64,000 nt of DNA from Mycolicibacterium poriferae (GCF_010728325.1 NZ_AP022570.1:1054001-1118000), one strand, 5' to 3'. Shown: positions 9,094 through 17,511, numbered from the stretch's first letter. Notes: a model not told the origin generated them from the letters alone. Made by a program: numbers and translations.

Positions 9094-10945
9094 GCTCCCG
9101 TCATCGCGGGGTTTCCCGCTGCTGCCGTCGCGGCGGGTCAACCGCGGGTCGAAGACCACGTCGACATCCGACAACGCCGCCGCCGCGCTGCTGCTCGGGT
9201 TCACCGTCATCGCCATCCTGTGGGCCAATTCGCCGTGGGCGCACAGCTATTCGGAGCTGCTCGAGACCCATCTCGGGGTTGGCTTCGGCGACCACAGCTT
9301 CGACATGTCGGTCAAGCACTTCGTCAACGACGCGTTGATGGCGTTCTTCTTCTTCATCGTCGGACTCGAGGTCAAGCGCGAGTTCACCATCGGCGAGCTG
9401 ACCGACCGCTCGCGGGCTGCGGTGCCCGTCGTCGCCGCCGCCGCCGGTCTGGTGCTGCCGGCGGTGGTTTTCCTGGCGTTCAACCCGTCCGGGGAGAACG
9501 CCGCGGCATGGGGCGTGGTGATCTCGACCGACACTGCGTTCCTCGTCGGTGCGCTGGCCCTGATCCGGCCGATGTTCCCCGCACGGGTCCGGGTCTTCCT
9601 GCTCACGTTGGCGGTGGTCGACGACGTCGGTGCGCTCGGCGCGATCGCGCTGTTCTACTCCGACAGCATCCAGGTCGTGCCGCTGCTCAGCGCGGTCGCG
9701 CTGCTGGCGGCGCTGGCGATGGTCAGGTTCCTGCCCGCGGCCCGCGGGCCCGCGTACGCGGTGCTCGGTGTGGCGTTGTGGATCGCGCTGTACCTGGCCG
9801 GCGTGCACCCCACTCTGGCCGGCGTCGCGGTCGCCCTGCTGATCCCGGTGTTCACGCCCGAGCGCGGGCCGGTTGAGCAGGCCGTCGAGCAGATCCGTGC
9901 CTTCCGGCAGTCACCGAACTCGCAGTACGCGCGGGCGGCCAGCCGCTCGCTGCGAGAGTCGATCTCGATCAACGAACGGCTGCAGGAGAGCGTCGGGCCC
10001 GCGGTGTCGTTCCTCATCCTGCCGTTGTTCGCGTTGGTCAACGCCGGGGTTCGGCTCGATGCGCAGACCCTGTCCACCGCGCTGAGGTCGTCGCTGACCT
10101 GGGGCATCATCGCCGGGCTGGTGTTGGGCAAGTTCGTCGGTATCACCGCCGCCACCTGGTTCATGCGGCGCAGTGGGCTGGGTGTTCTGGTGCCGGGGCT
10201 GACGCTGCGGCGTATCGCCGGCGGCGCCGCACTGTCCGGAATCGGCTTCACCATCTCGCTGTTCATCGTCGACATCGCGATCGCCGAACCCGAACGCCAG
10301 GATCAGGCCCGCATCGGTGTGCTGGCGGCGTCGGTGCTGGCGTTCGTGTTCGGCTGGGCGGTGTTCCGCATCACCGACTGGCTCAGTCCGCCCGAGCCGG
10401 TCGGGCTCAAGCTGCTGCGGCCCGTGGACCCCGACCGCGACCACGTCCGCGGGCGGCACGACGCACCGCTGACGCTGGTCGAATACGGCGACTTCGAGTG
10501 CCCGTTCTGCAGTCGCGCGACCGGTTCCATCGACGAGGTGCGCGACCACTTCGGTGACCGGCTGCGTTACGTCTGGCGACATTTCCCGTTGGAACGGGCA
10601 CACCCGCGCGCGTTCGACGCGGCCCGGGCCAGCGAAGCGGCGGCACTGCAGGGCAGATTCTGGGAGATGGCCCGCGAGCTGTTCGACCACCAGGACGACC
10701 TGGAGTGGTCGGACATGTATCGCTACGCGGTCGCGGCGGGCTGCGACATCGATCAGTTCGACCAGGACGTGCGCGTGCACTCGTCGAAGGTGCTCCACCG
10801 GGTGACCGACGACGCCGAGGACGCCGAGGCGATGGACCTCAACGCGACACCCACGCTGTTCGTCAACGGGCTGCGCCACAGAGGCCCGTGGGACGCCGCC
10901 AGCCTGATCCGCGCGCTCGAAGCGAGCCGGGCGACCCACTCGTAG
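9086..10945 (+). CDS. nhaA: NhaA Na+/H+ antiporter fused to a DsbA-like thioredoxin domain
   Basis: The 619-residue protein is a fusion. Residues about 25-430 are an NhaA antiporter with some 12 membrane segments. They include FFFIVGLEVKREF and the VVDDVGALGAIALFY segment carrying the adjacent aspartates used for ion exchange. After a short linker, residues about 447-619 form a DsbA/thioredoxin-like domain with the CPFC redox motif (about 472-475) in EYGDFECPFCSRA and a cis-Pro segment NATPTLFVNG. NhaA extrudes sodium in exchange for protons. The domain could sense or adjust redox state, but this is inference. The GTG start overlaps the GH76 stop by 8 bp. Confidence 0.93.
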   Translation: MSELPSSRGFPLLPSRRVNRGSKTTSTSDNAAAALLLGFTVIAILWANSPWAHSYSELLETHLGVGFGDHSFDMSVKHFVNDALMAFFFFIVGLEVKREFTIGELTDRSRAAVPVVAAAAGLVLPAVVFLAFNPSGENAAAWGVVISTDTAFLVGALALIRPMFPARVRVFLLTLAVVDDVGALGAIALFYSDSIQVVPLLSAVALLAALAMVRFLPAARGPAYAVLGVALWIALYLAGVHPTLAGVAVALLIPVFTPERGPVEQAVEQIRAFRQSPNSQYARAASRSLRESISINERLQESVGPAVSFLILPLFALVNAGVRLDAQTLSTALRSSLTWGIIAGLVLGKFVGITAATWFMRRSGLGVLVPGLTLRRIAGGAALSGIGFTISLFIVDIAIAEPERQDQARIGVLAASVLAFVFGWAVFRITDWLSPPEPVGLKLLRPVDPDRDHVRGRHDAPLTLVEYGDFECPFCSRATGSIDEVRDHFGDRLRYVWRHFPLERAHPRAFDAARASEAAALQGRFWEMARELFDHQDDLEWSDMYRYAVAAGCDIDQFDQDVRVHSSKVLHRVTDDAEDAEAMDLNATPTLFVNGLRHRGPWDAASLIRALEASRATHS

Positions 10946-11014
10946 CTGGTCTGGCGCGTTCCGCGCGAGCTGGTCTGGGGCGTTCCGCCCCCAAGCGGTC
11001 TTGGGCGTTCAGCC
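10946..11014. repeat. Three tandem hairpins (about 24-25 bp units)
   Basis: Three degenerate copies of a unit beginning GCTGGTCTGG follow the nhaA stop. Each contains a GC stem closed by a GTTC-type loop: GCGCG-TTC-CGCGC, GGGGCG-TTC-CGCCCC and GGGC-GTTCA-GCCC. The array lies between convergent genes (nhaA-dsbA and dedA) and may terminate both transcripts. Confidence 0.6.
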
Positions 11015-11725
11015 CTAGGTGGGTTGCTCGTCGGACTCCATGGGCGGCGTCGGGATGCCGGCCCGCTTGGCAGCCTTGCGGCGCTTGTACCACTCGACGG
11101 CGATGGGCAGCACCGACAGCAGCACGATGCCGATGACGATGGGCTCGAGCAGCTTCTGGATGATCTCGATGCGCCCCAGCCAGTACCCGAGCAGTGTCAG
11201 ACCGACGCCCCACACGATCGCACCGACGGCGTTGTACAGCGTGAACACCGCGTAGTTCATCCTGGCCGCGCCGGCGGTGATCGGTGCCAGGGTGCGCACG
11301 ATCGGAACGAACCGTGCGATGACGATCGCGAACGGGCCGCGCTGCTCGAAGAACAGGTGGGCCTCGTCGAGGTACTTCTGCTTCAGGAAGCGGGCGTTGG
11401 GCTTGAACATCGCGGTGCCGACGTTGCGGCCGATCCAGTAGCCGACCTGCGCGCCGAGGATCGCGGCGATCGGGATGAACAACAGCAGCTGCCACAGCTG
11501 GAAGTTCACGTCGGCGACGTTGCCCTCCGCCGACGCCGTCGAGATGCCCGCGGCCAGCATCCCCGCCACGAACAGCAGCGAGTCTCCCGGAAGGATCGGA
11601 AACAGCACCCCGGACTCGACGAACACCACTACGAGAAGCCCGATCAACGCCCACGTGCCGAAGAAGCTCAGCAGGTTGATGGGGTCCAGAAAATCGGGCA
11701 TCAGCGCGAGATTGTCGACGACCAC
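11015..11725 (-). CDS. dedA: DedA-family membrane protein (Rv0364-like)
   Basis: The 236-residue integral membrane protein belongs to the DedA/SNARE-associated family, which scavenges or flips undecaprenyl phosphate and phospholipids and supports membrane potential. Visible family signatures are the E/G-rich first helix region (VFVESGVLFPILPGDSLLF) and the conserved FxRFxPxxR-type segment IVIARFVPIVRTLAPITAG. Re-entrant and transmembrane helices fill residues 20-205, ending with a basic tail. Start is GTG 11725 with TAGCCT 8 nt upstream; ATG 11701 is an alternative. It is divergent from the alcohol dehydrogenase gene. Confidence 0.9.
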   Translation of the reverse strand: MVVDNLALMPDFLDPINLLSFFGTWALIGLLVVVFVESGVLFPILPGDSLLFVAGMLAAGISTASAEGNVADVNFQLWQLLLFIPIAAILGAQVGYWIGRNVGTAMFKPNARFLKQKYLDEAHLFFEQRGPFAIVIARFVPIVRTLAPITAGAARMNYAVFTLYNAVGAIVWGVGLTLLGYWLGRIEIIQKLLEPIVIGIVLLSVLPIAVEWYKRRKAAKRAGIPTPPMESDEQPT

Positions 11726-11759
11726 GGCTATTGAGGCTACCGGTCGGGGTGCCTGCGCT

Positions 11760-11765
11760 TAGGGT
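11760..11765 (+). promoter_or_regulatory. TAGGGT -10 element of the alcohol dehydrogenase gene
   Basis: TAGGGT is followed by 6 nt and ATG 11772. This leaderless arrangement supports ATG 11772 over the in-frame TTG 11766. Confidence 0.45.
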
Positions 11766-11771
11766 TTGGTC

Positions 11772-12785
11772 ATGTCCACCCACAAGGCCGTGCAGGTTCC
11801 CTCCGCCAACGAGGCGCTGACCGTCGTCGAGGTCGACACGGTGTCACCACCTCCGGGCCACGTGCGCCTCGACGTGGCTGCGTGCGGGGTCTGCGGCACC
11901 GACCGTGAGTTCTACGCGGGCCACTTCCCGGGTCTGCAGTGGCCGCTGACGCTCGGCCATGAGATCGCCGGGACCGTCGCCGAGGTCGGTGACGCCGTCG
12001 AGGACTTCGCCGTCGGCGATCGGGTGGCGGTCGGCTGGTTCGGCGGCAACTGCAACCGCTGCATACCGTGCCGCAAGGGCTTCTTCATGCATTGCGAGCG
12101 GATGCAGGTGCCCAGCTGGCATTACCCGGGCGGTTACGCCGAATCGGTCACCGTCCCGTGGACCGCGCTGGCGCGGGTGCCCGAGGGTCTGTCGTTCGTC
12201 GAGGCGGCTCCGATGGGGTGCGCGGGGGTGACGACCTTCAACGGGCTGCGACAGACCCGCGCCAAGGCCGGGGACCTGGTCGCGATCCTGGGCGTCGGCG
12301 GGCTCGGGCACCTGGGTGTGCAGTGGGCGCGGGCGATGGGCTTCGAGACGGTTGCGATCGCGCGCGGCACCGGCAAGGCCGACGAAGCCAGGGAGCTGGG
12401 CGCCCACCACTACGTCGACTCGACTGCGCAGGACGTCGCGGCGGAGCTGCAGAAGCTCGGCGGTGCCGCCGTCGTGCTGGCCACGGCGAACAACGCCGAG
12501 GCCATGGCCGCGACCGTCGGTGGTCTGGGCCCGGCCGGGGAGCTGGTCGCGGTCGGCGTCACGGCGGAGAAGCTGCCGATCAGCCCGCTCGACATCATCA
12601 ACTCGGGTCTCTCGGTCACCGGCCACCCGTCGGGCACCGCCCGCGACGTGGAGGAGACCTTGCACTTCGCACTGCTGACCGGAGTGCGCGCCATGGTGGA
12701 AGAACGACCGCTCGGCCAGGCCGCCGAGGCTTTCGAGGCGATGGACGCCGGCCGCGCCCGCTACCGCATGGTGCTCACCACCTGA
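11772..12785 (+). CDS. Zinc-dependent alcohol dehydrogenase (MDR superfamily)
   Basis: A 337-residue medium-chain dehydrogenase. The catalytic zinc ligand region is CGVCGTDREFYAGHF and LGHEIAGTV. The structural zinc cluster is partly present as C-x2-C...C in NCNRCIPCRKGFFMHC. The nucleotide-binding motif is GVGGLGHLGVQWA. It oxidises an alcohol or reduces an aldehyde with NAD(P); the substrate is unknown. The AdhA-like pattern (GxxG, Zn) resembles mycobacterial zinc ADHs used for aldehyde detoxification. It is transcribed alone, divergent from dedA, and followed after 131 bp by fba. Confidence 0.9.
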   Translation: MSTHKAVQVPSANEALTVVEVDTVSPPPGHVRLDVAACGVCGTDREFYAGHFPGLQWPLTLGHEIAGTVAEVGDAVEDFAVGDRVAVGWFGGNCNRCIPCRKGFFMHCERMQVPSWHYPGGYAESVTVPWTALARVPEGLSFVEAAPMGCAGVTTFNGLRQTRAKAGDLVAILGVGGLGHLGVQWARAMGFETVAIARGTGKADEARELGAHHYVDSTAQDVAAELQKLGGAAVVLATANNAEAMAATVGGLGPAGELVAVGVTAEKLPISPLDIINSGLSVTGHPSGTARDVEETLHFALLTGVRAMVEERPLGQAAEAFEAMDAGRARYRMVLTT

Positions 12786-12916
12786 TCGTCCGCGCGACGG
12801 CGCCGGCGAGTCGCTGACGGGCAGGCCCGCTGCCGGGCATCTTCCGGCTGCGCTGTGCATCGAAGGCATTCTTGCGATACTGGCGGGCGACGCCAGCACA
12901 GCTGAGAGGAAAGCCG

Positions 12917-13954
12917 ATGCCCATCGCCACGCCCGAGGCCTACGCCGAGATGCTGGGCCGAGCCAAGGAGCACGCGTATGCGTTCCCGGCCGTGAACTGC
13001 ACCTCGTCGGAGACCATCAACGCCGCGCTCAAGGGCTTCGCTGACGCCGGGTCGGACGGGATCATCCAATTCTCCACCGGCGGCGCGGAATTCGGCTCCG
13101 GTCTCGGCATCAAGGACATGGTCACCGGCGCGGTGGCGCTGGCGGAGTTCGCGCATGTGGTCGCCGAGAAGTACCCGATCACCGTCGCGCTGCACACCGA
13201 CCACTGCCCGAAGGACAAGCTCGACACCTACGTGCGGCCGCTGCTGGACATCTCGTCGGAGCGGGTGCGCGCGGGCCGGAACCCGTTGTTCCAGTCGCAC
13301 ATGTGGGACGGCTCGGCCGTGCCGATCGACGAGAACCTCTCGATCGCGCAGGAACTGCTCAAGCAGGCGGCGGCCGCGAAGATCATCCTGGAGATCGAGA
13401 TCGGCGTGGTCGGCGGTGAAGAGGACGGGGTGGAAGCCGAGATCAACGACAAGCTCTACACCACGCCCGAGGATTTCGAGAAGACGATCGAGGCGCTCGG
13501 TGCCGGTGAGCACGGCAAGTATCTGCTGGCCGCGACGTTCGGCAACGTGCACGGCGTCTACAAGCCGGGCAACGTGGTGCTCAAGCCGGAGGTGCTCGCC
13601 GAGGGGCAGCGGGTGGCCGCGGCGAAGCTGGGGCTGGGCGACGGGGCCAAGCCGTTCGACTTCGTGTTCCACGGGGGATCGGGATCGCTGAAGTCGGAGA
13701 TCGAGGACTCGCTGCGCTACGGCGTGGTGAAGATGAACGTCGACACCGACATGCAGTACGCGTTCACCAAGCCGGTCGCCGCGCACATGTTCACCAACTA
13801 CGACGGCGTGCTGAAGATCGACGGCGAGGTGGGCAACAAGAAGGTCTACGACCCGCGCAGCTACATGAAGAAGGCGGAGGCCTCGATGAGCGAGCGGGTC
13901 GTGGAGGCGTGCAACGACCTGCACAGCGCGGGCCGGAGTGTGACCGCCGGCTGA
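12917..13954 (+). CDS. fba: Class II fructose-bisphosphate aldolase
   Basis: A 345-residue zinc-dependent aldolase that cleaves fructose 1,6-bisphosphate to DHAP and glyceraldehyde 3-phosphate in glycolysis and gluconeogenesis. Class II features are visible: zinc ligands in ALHTDHCPKD, the EIEIGVVGGEEDGVE loop, TFGNVHGVYKPG, and FHGGSGS with NVDTDMQYA for phosphate binding. I start at ATG 12917 (MPIATPEAYAEML) because GAGAGGA lies at 12904-12910 and the residues before it are not family-like. The stop codon lies inside the first copy of a 27-bp tandem repeat. By context this is the Rv0363c orthologue. Confidence 0.97.
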   Translation: MPIATPEAYAEMLGRAKEHAYAFPAVNCTSSETINAALKGFADAGSDGIIQFSTGGAEFGSGLGIKDMVTGAVALAEFAHVVAEKYPITVALHTDHCPKDKLDTYVRPLLDISSERVRAGRNPLFQSHMWDGSAVPIDENLSIAQELLKQAAAAKIILEIEIGVVGGEEDGVEAEINDKLYTTPEDFEKTIEALGAGEHGKYLLAATFGNVHGVYKPGNVVLKPEVLAEGQRVAAAKLGLGDGAKPFDFVFHGGSGSLKSEIEDSLRYGVVKMNVDTDMQYAFTKPVAAHMFTNYDGVLKIDGEVGNKKVYDPRSYMKKAEASMSERVVEACNDLHSAGRSVTAG

Positions 13955-14052
13955 GCCGGCAAGATGGCCTGGGCCGGCTGAGCCGGCAAGATGGCCGGGG
14001 CCGGCTGAGCCGGTAATTGGGCTGGGGCCGGCCGAGCCGGCAGTTGGCCTGG
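13946..14052. repeat. 27-bp tandem repeat, about four copies
   Basis: Units of 27 bp beginning GCCGGCTGAGCCGG start near 13946 (including the fba stop codon), 13973, 14000 and 14027, the last one shorter, ending in a partial GCCGG before the membrane protein gene. Each unit holds a GCCGGC/GCCGGC-type palindrome, so the array folds as serial hairpins between convergent genes. Copy number may vary between strains. Confidence 0.75.
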
Positions 14053-14059
14053 GCCGGTG

Positions 14060-14854
14060 TCAACCCGTCGGGGCCTGGCAGATCTTCCACTGGTCGTCGC
14101 GGAACTGCAGGTCGAAACTGCGGGTGGAGCGGGTCTGCGGGGCGTACGCCATGAAGGTGGTGACGTTGGCTTCGGCGTGGTCGCCGTTGACCACCACCTG
14201 GTCGATGCTGGCGACGACCGGGTACTGCTTGGCAGCCGAGACGCGGGCGTGGGTCTCGGCCCAGGCCTTGTCGTCGTAGCGGACGTAGCTGTCGCGGGTC
14301 GCCCCGCAGGTCATGCTGCGCAGTGCGGCCAGATCACCGTTCTGCACGGCGACGTCGAAGTCTTCGATGGTGGAGCGAACCATGTCTTCCTGCGAGACCT
14401 GTGGCGCGGAGCTGCGGGTGATCAGCAGGGTCCCCAGCACGGCGATGGCCGCCAGCGCCACGATGATGATCGCGATCGCCACCACCCAGCCCCAGCTGCG
14501 TTTGCGCCCGGGCGGTTTGGGGTTGTCGCCGCGCGGGGGGATCTCCTGCGGTCCGGCCGCCTTCTGCGCGGTGAACACCTCGGTCGGCGGCTCACTGGGC
14601 CGGTTGATCACCTGGGTGGAGCCGGCGTCGAAACCGGAGGGCGCGGTGAAGCGGCGCTCCTCGGGCTGATCCTGGGCGCCGGGTGCATTCGGATCCGCCG
14701 GCGCCATCACCTCGGTGGCAGGCTCGTGCTCGGACTTCGGCAACACCTCGGTCCGCTCGTCCCCGCTGTGCGGGCCGTGCTCGTCCTGCTCGTTCGGCTC
14801 GCTCACCTCGTCGGTGGTCTCGTCCGGCCGGTCAGGCTCTGTGGGGTTCGACAT
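14060..14854 (-). CDS. Single-pass membrane protein with Cys-paired C-terminal domain (Rv0361-like)
   Basis: A 264-residue protein with a long acidic, Pro/Glu/Thr-rich disordered N-terminal region (1-135). One strong membrane helix follows (about 142-165, WGWVVAIAIIIVALAAIAVLGTLL), then an exported domain of about 100 residues. The exported part resembles DUF4878/NTF2-like folds and has Cys in SMTCGAT and a terminal WKICQ, likely a disulfide. The start ATG 14854 has AGGGAGG upstream. Cytoplasmic tails of this kind in mycobacteria are often phosphorylated, but this is inference. It is divergent from the DUF3151 gene. Confidence 0.82.
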   Translation of the reverse strand: MSNPTEPDRPDETTDEVSEPNEQDEHGPHSGDERTEVLPKSEHEPATEVMAPADPNAPGAQDQPEERRFTAPSGFDAGSTQVINRPSEPPTEVFTAQKAAGPQEIPPRGDNPKPPGRKRSWGWVVAIAIIIVALAAIAVLGTLLITRSSAPQVSQEDMVRSTIEDFDVAVQNGDLAALRSMTCGATRDSYVRYDDKAWAETHARVSAAKQYPVVASIDQVVVNGDHAEANVTTFMAYAPQTRSTRSFDLQFRDDQWKICQAPTG

Positions 14855-14953
14855 CCCTGCTGCGGTCCTCCCTGGCGTCCCCAACGATCGTAACGGCGGA
14901 AGCTTAGTCATCCGCGGTGACGCCCGCCCATCCGCGCACGGCACAATGGGGCC

Positions 14954-15370
14954 ATGACTCGGATGGGTGACCTCCTCGGACCAGAACCAGTGCTGCTTCC
15001 CGGCGACCCGGCGGCCGAAGCGGAGCTGGATGCACAGGAGAATCCCGCGATCGTGGCTGCCGCGCACCCGTCGGCGTCCGTCGCCTGGGCGGCGCTGGCC
15101 GAGGACGCGCTCGACGACGACAAGGCGGTCACCGCCTACGCCTACGCCCGCACGGGCTACCACCGTGGCCTCGACCAGTTGCGCCGCAACGGCTGGAAGG
15201 GCTTCGGTCCGGTGCCGTATGCGCACGAACCCAATCAGGGTTTCCTGCGTTGCGTTGCGGCGCTGGCCAAGGCGGCCGATTCCATCGGCGAGACCGACGA
15301 GTACCAGCGCTGCCTGGATCTGCTCGACGACTGCGATCCGGCGGCGCGCGAGGCGCTGGGGTTGTCCTGA
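14954..15370 (+). CDS. DUF3151 protein (Rv0360c-like)
   Basis: The 138-residue cytoplasmic protein matches the actinobacterial DUF3151 family from end to end. Recognisable landmarks are LLPGDPAAEAEL, HPSASVAWAALAE, YAYARTGYHRGLDQLRRNGWKGFGPVPY and HEPNQGFLRCVAALA. Helical repeats suggest a small TPR-like fold. Function is unknown. A CACAAT hexamer six nt before ATG 14954 may be the -10 of a leaderless transcript. The stop is 1 bp from the end of the convergent CDF gene. Confidence 0.85.
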   Translation: MTRMGDLLGPEPVLLPGDPAAEAELDAQENPAIVAAAHPSASVAWAALAEDALDDDKAVTAYAYARTGYHRGLDQLRRNGWKGFGPVPYAHEPNQGFLRCVAALAKAADSIGETDEYQRCLDLLDDCDPAAREALGLS

Positions 15371-15371
15371 G

Positions 15372-16262
15372 CTAGCTCGTTTCACACTCGCAGTCGGCGG
15401 CGGCGTCCGGCGGCTCCACCTGGACGGTGGAGTGGTCGAGGCCTCGGGCCGTGAGCACCGCACGCGCGTCGTCGAGGACGAGCGCCGCCTCGCGCCTGCT
15501 GGTGAGGTGCGCGGTGACCATGTCCTTACCCGGCACCAGCGTCCACACGTGCAGGTCGTGTACCTCGGTCACCCCTTCCACCGAGCCCAGGGCGGTGCGC
15601 AGTTCGTCGACGTCGATGTGACTGGGTGAGCTCTCCGAGAGGATCCGCAGCGCGGACCTGGCCAGCGAGATGGCCCGGGGTAGCACCCACAGCGCGACGA
15701 GCACCGCGACGACGACGTCGGCGTACGGCCAACCGGTGGTCACGGTGACGATGCCGGCGATCAGCACCCCGATGCTGCCGAGGGTGTCGGCGAGCACCTC
15801 CATGTAGGCGCCCTTGACGGCCAGGCTGGACTTCGAATGCGAGCGCAGCAGCAGCACGACCGCAGCGTTGGCGGCCAGTCCGACCAGGGCGACGACGATG
15901 AGCGGCACGCCGGGCACCTCGGGGGCGTCCCCGAGCCGCTCGACCGCCTCGTACAGGATGAACGCGGCCACGCCCAGCAGCAGCACCGCGTTGGCCACCG
16001 CGGTGAACACCTCGGCGCGATGCCAGCCGTAGGTGCGCGACGGTGACGTGCTGCCCCGCCGAGCCATCAGCACCGCGGTCAGGCCCATGAACATCGCCAC
16101 GAGGTCGGTCAGCATGTGGCCCGCGTCGGCCAGCAGCGCGATCGAGTTGATCGCCAGCGCGGTGGTCAGTTCGACGACGAAGAAGATCGACAGGATTCCC
16201 GCGGCCAGCACCATCCGGGACACCCGGGCATCGGCGTGGCTGTGATCGTGTCCGGCACCCAT
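15372..16262 (-). CDS. Cation diffusion facilitator, probable zinc exporter
   Basis: A 296-residue CDF transporter that exchanges cytoplasmic Zn2+ (or related divalent metal) for protons. Six membrane helices are visible. TM2 carries LLADAGHMLTD and TM5 carries EVLADTLGS, the metal-site positions. A short His-rich N terminus (GHDHSHAD) and a cytoplasmic C-terminal domain (about 205-285) with HIDVDELR complete the family plan, and a CECETS tail may bind metal. ATG 16262 is supported by TATATT 6 nt upstream. A palindrome overlapping that -10 element (16269-16294) is a candidate metal-sensor operator. By neighbourhood with fba it is probably the M. smegmatis ZitA orthologue. Confidence 0.9.
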   Translation of the reverse strand: MGAGHDHSHADARVSRMVLAAGILSIFFVVELTTALAINSIALLADAGHMLTDLVAMFMGLTAVLMARRGSTSPSRTYGWHRAEVFTAVANAVLLLGVAAFILYEAVERLGDAPEVPGVPLIVVALVGLAANAAVVLLLRSHSKSSLAVKGAYMEVLADTLGSIGVLIAGIVTVTTGWPYADVVVAVLVALWVLPRAISLARSALRILSESSPSHIDVDELRTALGSVEGVTEVHDLHVWTLVPGKDMVTAHLTSRREAALVLDDARAVLTARGLDHSTVQVEPPDAAADCECETS

Positions 16263-16268
16263 GGCGGC

Positions 16269-16294
16269 AATATATGCGAACTCGCGCATGTGTT
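16269..16294. promoter_or_regulatory. Candidate metal-sensor operator overlapping the CDF -10
   Basis: AATATATGCG (16269-16278) and CGCATGTGTT (16285-16294) form imperfect inverted arms (8 of 10 positions) around 6 bp. The minus-strand -10 TATATT of the CDF gene (16269-16274) lies inside the left arm. AT-rich arms of this type are typical of ArsR/SmtB or similar metal repressors. Confidence 0.5.
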
Positions 16295-16308
16295 GCAAGG
16301 GCCTCGGC

Positions 16309-16314
16309 TACGAT
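16309..16314 (+). promoter_or_regulatory. TACGAT -10 element of the pyruvyltransferase-like gene
   Basis: TACGAT is followed by 6 nt and ATG 16321. No ribosome-binding site is visible, so a leaderless transcript is likely and the start is set at 16321. Confidence 0.45.
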
Positions 16315-16320
16315 GGCCCG

Positions 16321-17511
16321 ATGCCGCCGACCTGGGAATCTCCTGTGTTCTACCTGGTGACGACGGCCGGCTATCCGAACTTCGGTGACGAGCTGATCCT
16401 GAGCGGATGGCTGCGGCACCTGGCGCGGGTCGCCCCACGGGCCACGGTGTGGGTCGACACGCATTCGCCGGGCCCCGTGCAGATGCTGCTGGGCGACGCG
16501 CACCCCGGCGTGCGGTTCACCGACACGTTGTGGCGCCTGTGCTGGGAGGCGCCGAGCGAGGACCCGTGGGAGGTGGCCAGCTGGGTCCAGCACGCGGTGG
16601 CCAATCCCGGCCTGGCGCCGCGCTGGCATCAGGGCATCATGGCGCTGCGCACGCTCGACGTGGTGCACGTCGTCGGTGGAGGCTTTGTCAACGCGATCTG
16701 GCCGCGCCACGTCGGACTCCTCGCCGGAGCCGCCGCGGCGGCCCGCCATTCCGGGGCGCGGTTGGCGATGACGGGCCAGGGCCTGGCTCCCGAGCCGCCC
16801 GGCTCGGCCCCGCTGCTCCGCGCGCTGGCCGACCGGTTCGACATCGTCGACGTGCGGGACGCCCCGTCCGCGGAGCTGCTCGGCATGGAAGTCGGTGAGG
16901 TCGGGATCGATGACGCGTTCCTCACCGTCGGCACCGAGCGCACAATCGATCCGCGCGAGGTCTGGCGGGACGGTCCCGCACCTACGGTGATGGTGTGTCT
17001 GCAGTCCGACCTCAACCAGGTCGGGACCGCGGCGGTGGCCGGGGCGACGCTGTCGATGCTGCGCGCCTGGGGGGTCCGCGGCGACCAGGTGTGCGTGGTC
17101 GAAGGAATCCCGCGGGTGGACCGCGAGGTGTACGCGTCGATCGAGCACGAATTACCCGGCGCCGCCTTTTATCCGTTCGTCGACGTGTGGGAGCGCGGCC
17201 TGCCGGTCGCGCCCGGGCAGACGTGGATCTCCACGCGCTTTCACCTGCACATGGCCGCGGCGACGGCCGGCGCCGGCGGAGTCGCGATGGCGATCAGCCC
17301 GGACTACTACGCGATCAAGCACCAGTCGCTGATCGACCTCGGCTCGGGATGGACCCTGCTCGAGGACATGAGCCAGGTGCCGCCCCGCCCGTCAGGTCGC
17401 GGCTTCCCGGCCGGGGCCGTCGACAAGCTGCGGCGCGACAAGATCGCATTGGCCCGCGCCGTGTACGGCCCGGCGGTTCACACCCAGGCCGACCAGAACC
17501 GGGTCAGCTGA
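16321..17511 (+). CDS. Polysaccharide pyruvyl transferase family protein
   Basis: The 396-residue protein has the features of PF04230: an N-terminal YPNFGDELILSGWL (the NxGDE motif), a Rossmann-like GGGFVNAIWP segment, DVRDAPSAELL, and the C-terminal STRFHLHMAAATAG segment equivalent to the SxRxH motif. The family transfers pyruvate from phosphoenolpyruvate to sugar hydroxyls to give pyruvate ketals on surface glycans, but some members have other roles. There is no signal peptide. It is divergent from the CDF gene across a shared 58-bp region and its 3' end overlaps the site-2 protease gene by 34 bp. Confidence 0.78.
   Translation: MPPTWESPVFYLVTTAGYPNFGDELILSGWLRHLARVAPRATVWVDTHSPGPVQMLLGDAHPGVRFTDTLWRLCWEAPSEDPWEVASWVQHAVANPGLAPRWHQGIMALRTLDVVHVVGGGFVNAIWPRHVGLLAGAAAAARHSGARLAMTGQGLAPEPPGSAPLLRALADRFDIVDVRDAPSAELLGMEVGEVGIDDAFLTVGTERTIDPREVWRDGPAPTVMVCLQSDLNQVGTAAVAGATLSMLRAWGVRGDQVCVVEGIPRVDREVYASIEHELPGAAFYPFVDVWERGLPVAPGQTWISTRFHLHMAAATAGAGGVAMAISPDYYAIKHQSLIDLGSGWTLLEDMSQVPPRPSGRGFPAGAVDKLRRDKIALARAVYGPAVHTQADQNRVS

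Noticed and set aside
13946..14052. CRISPR-like array
   Set aside because: The 27-bp units are contiguous with no spacers, are palindromic, and no cas gene is present.
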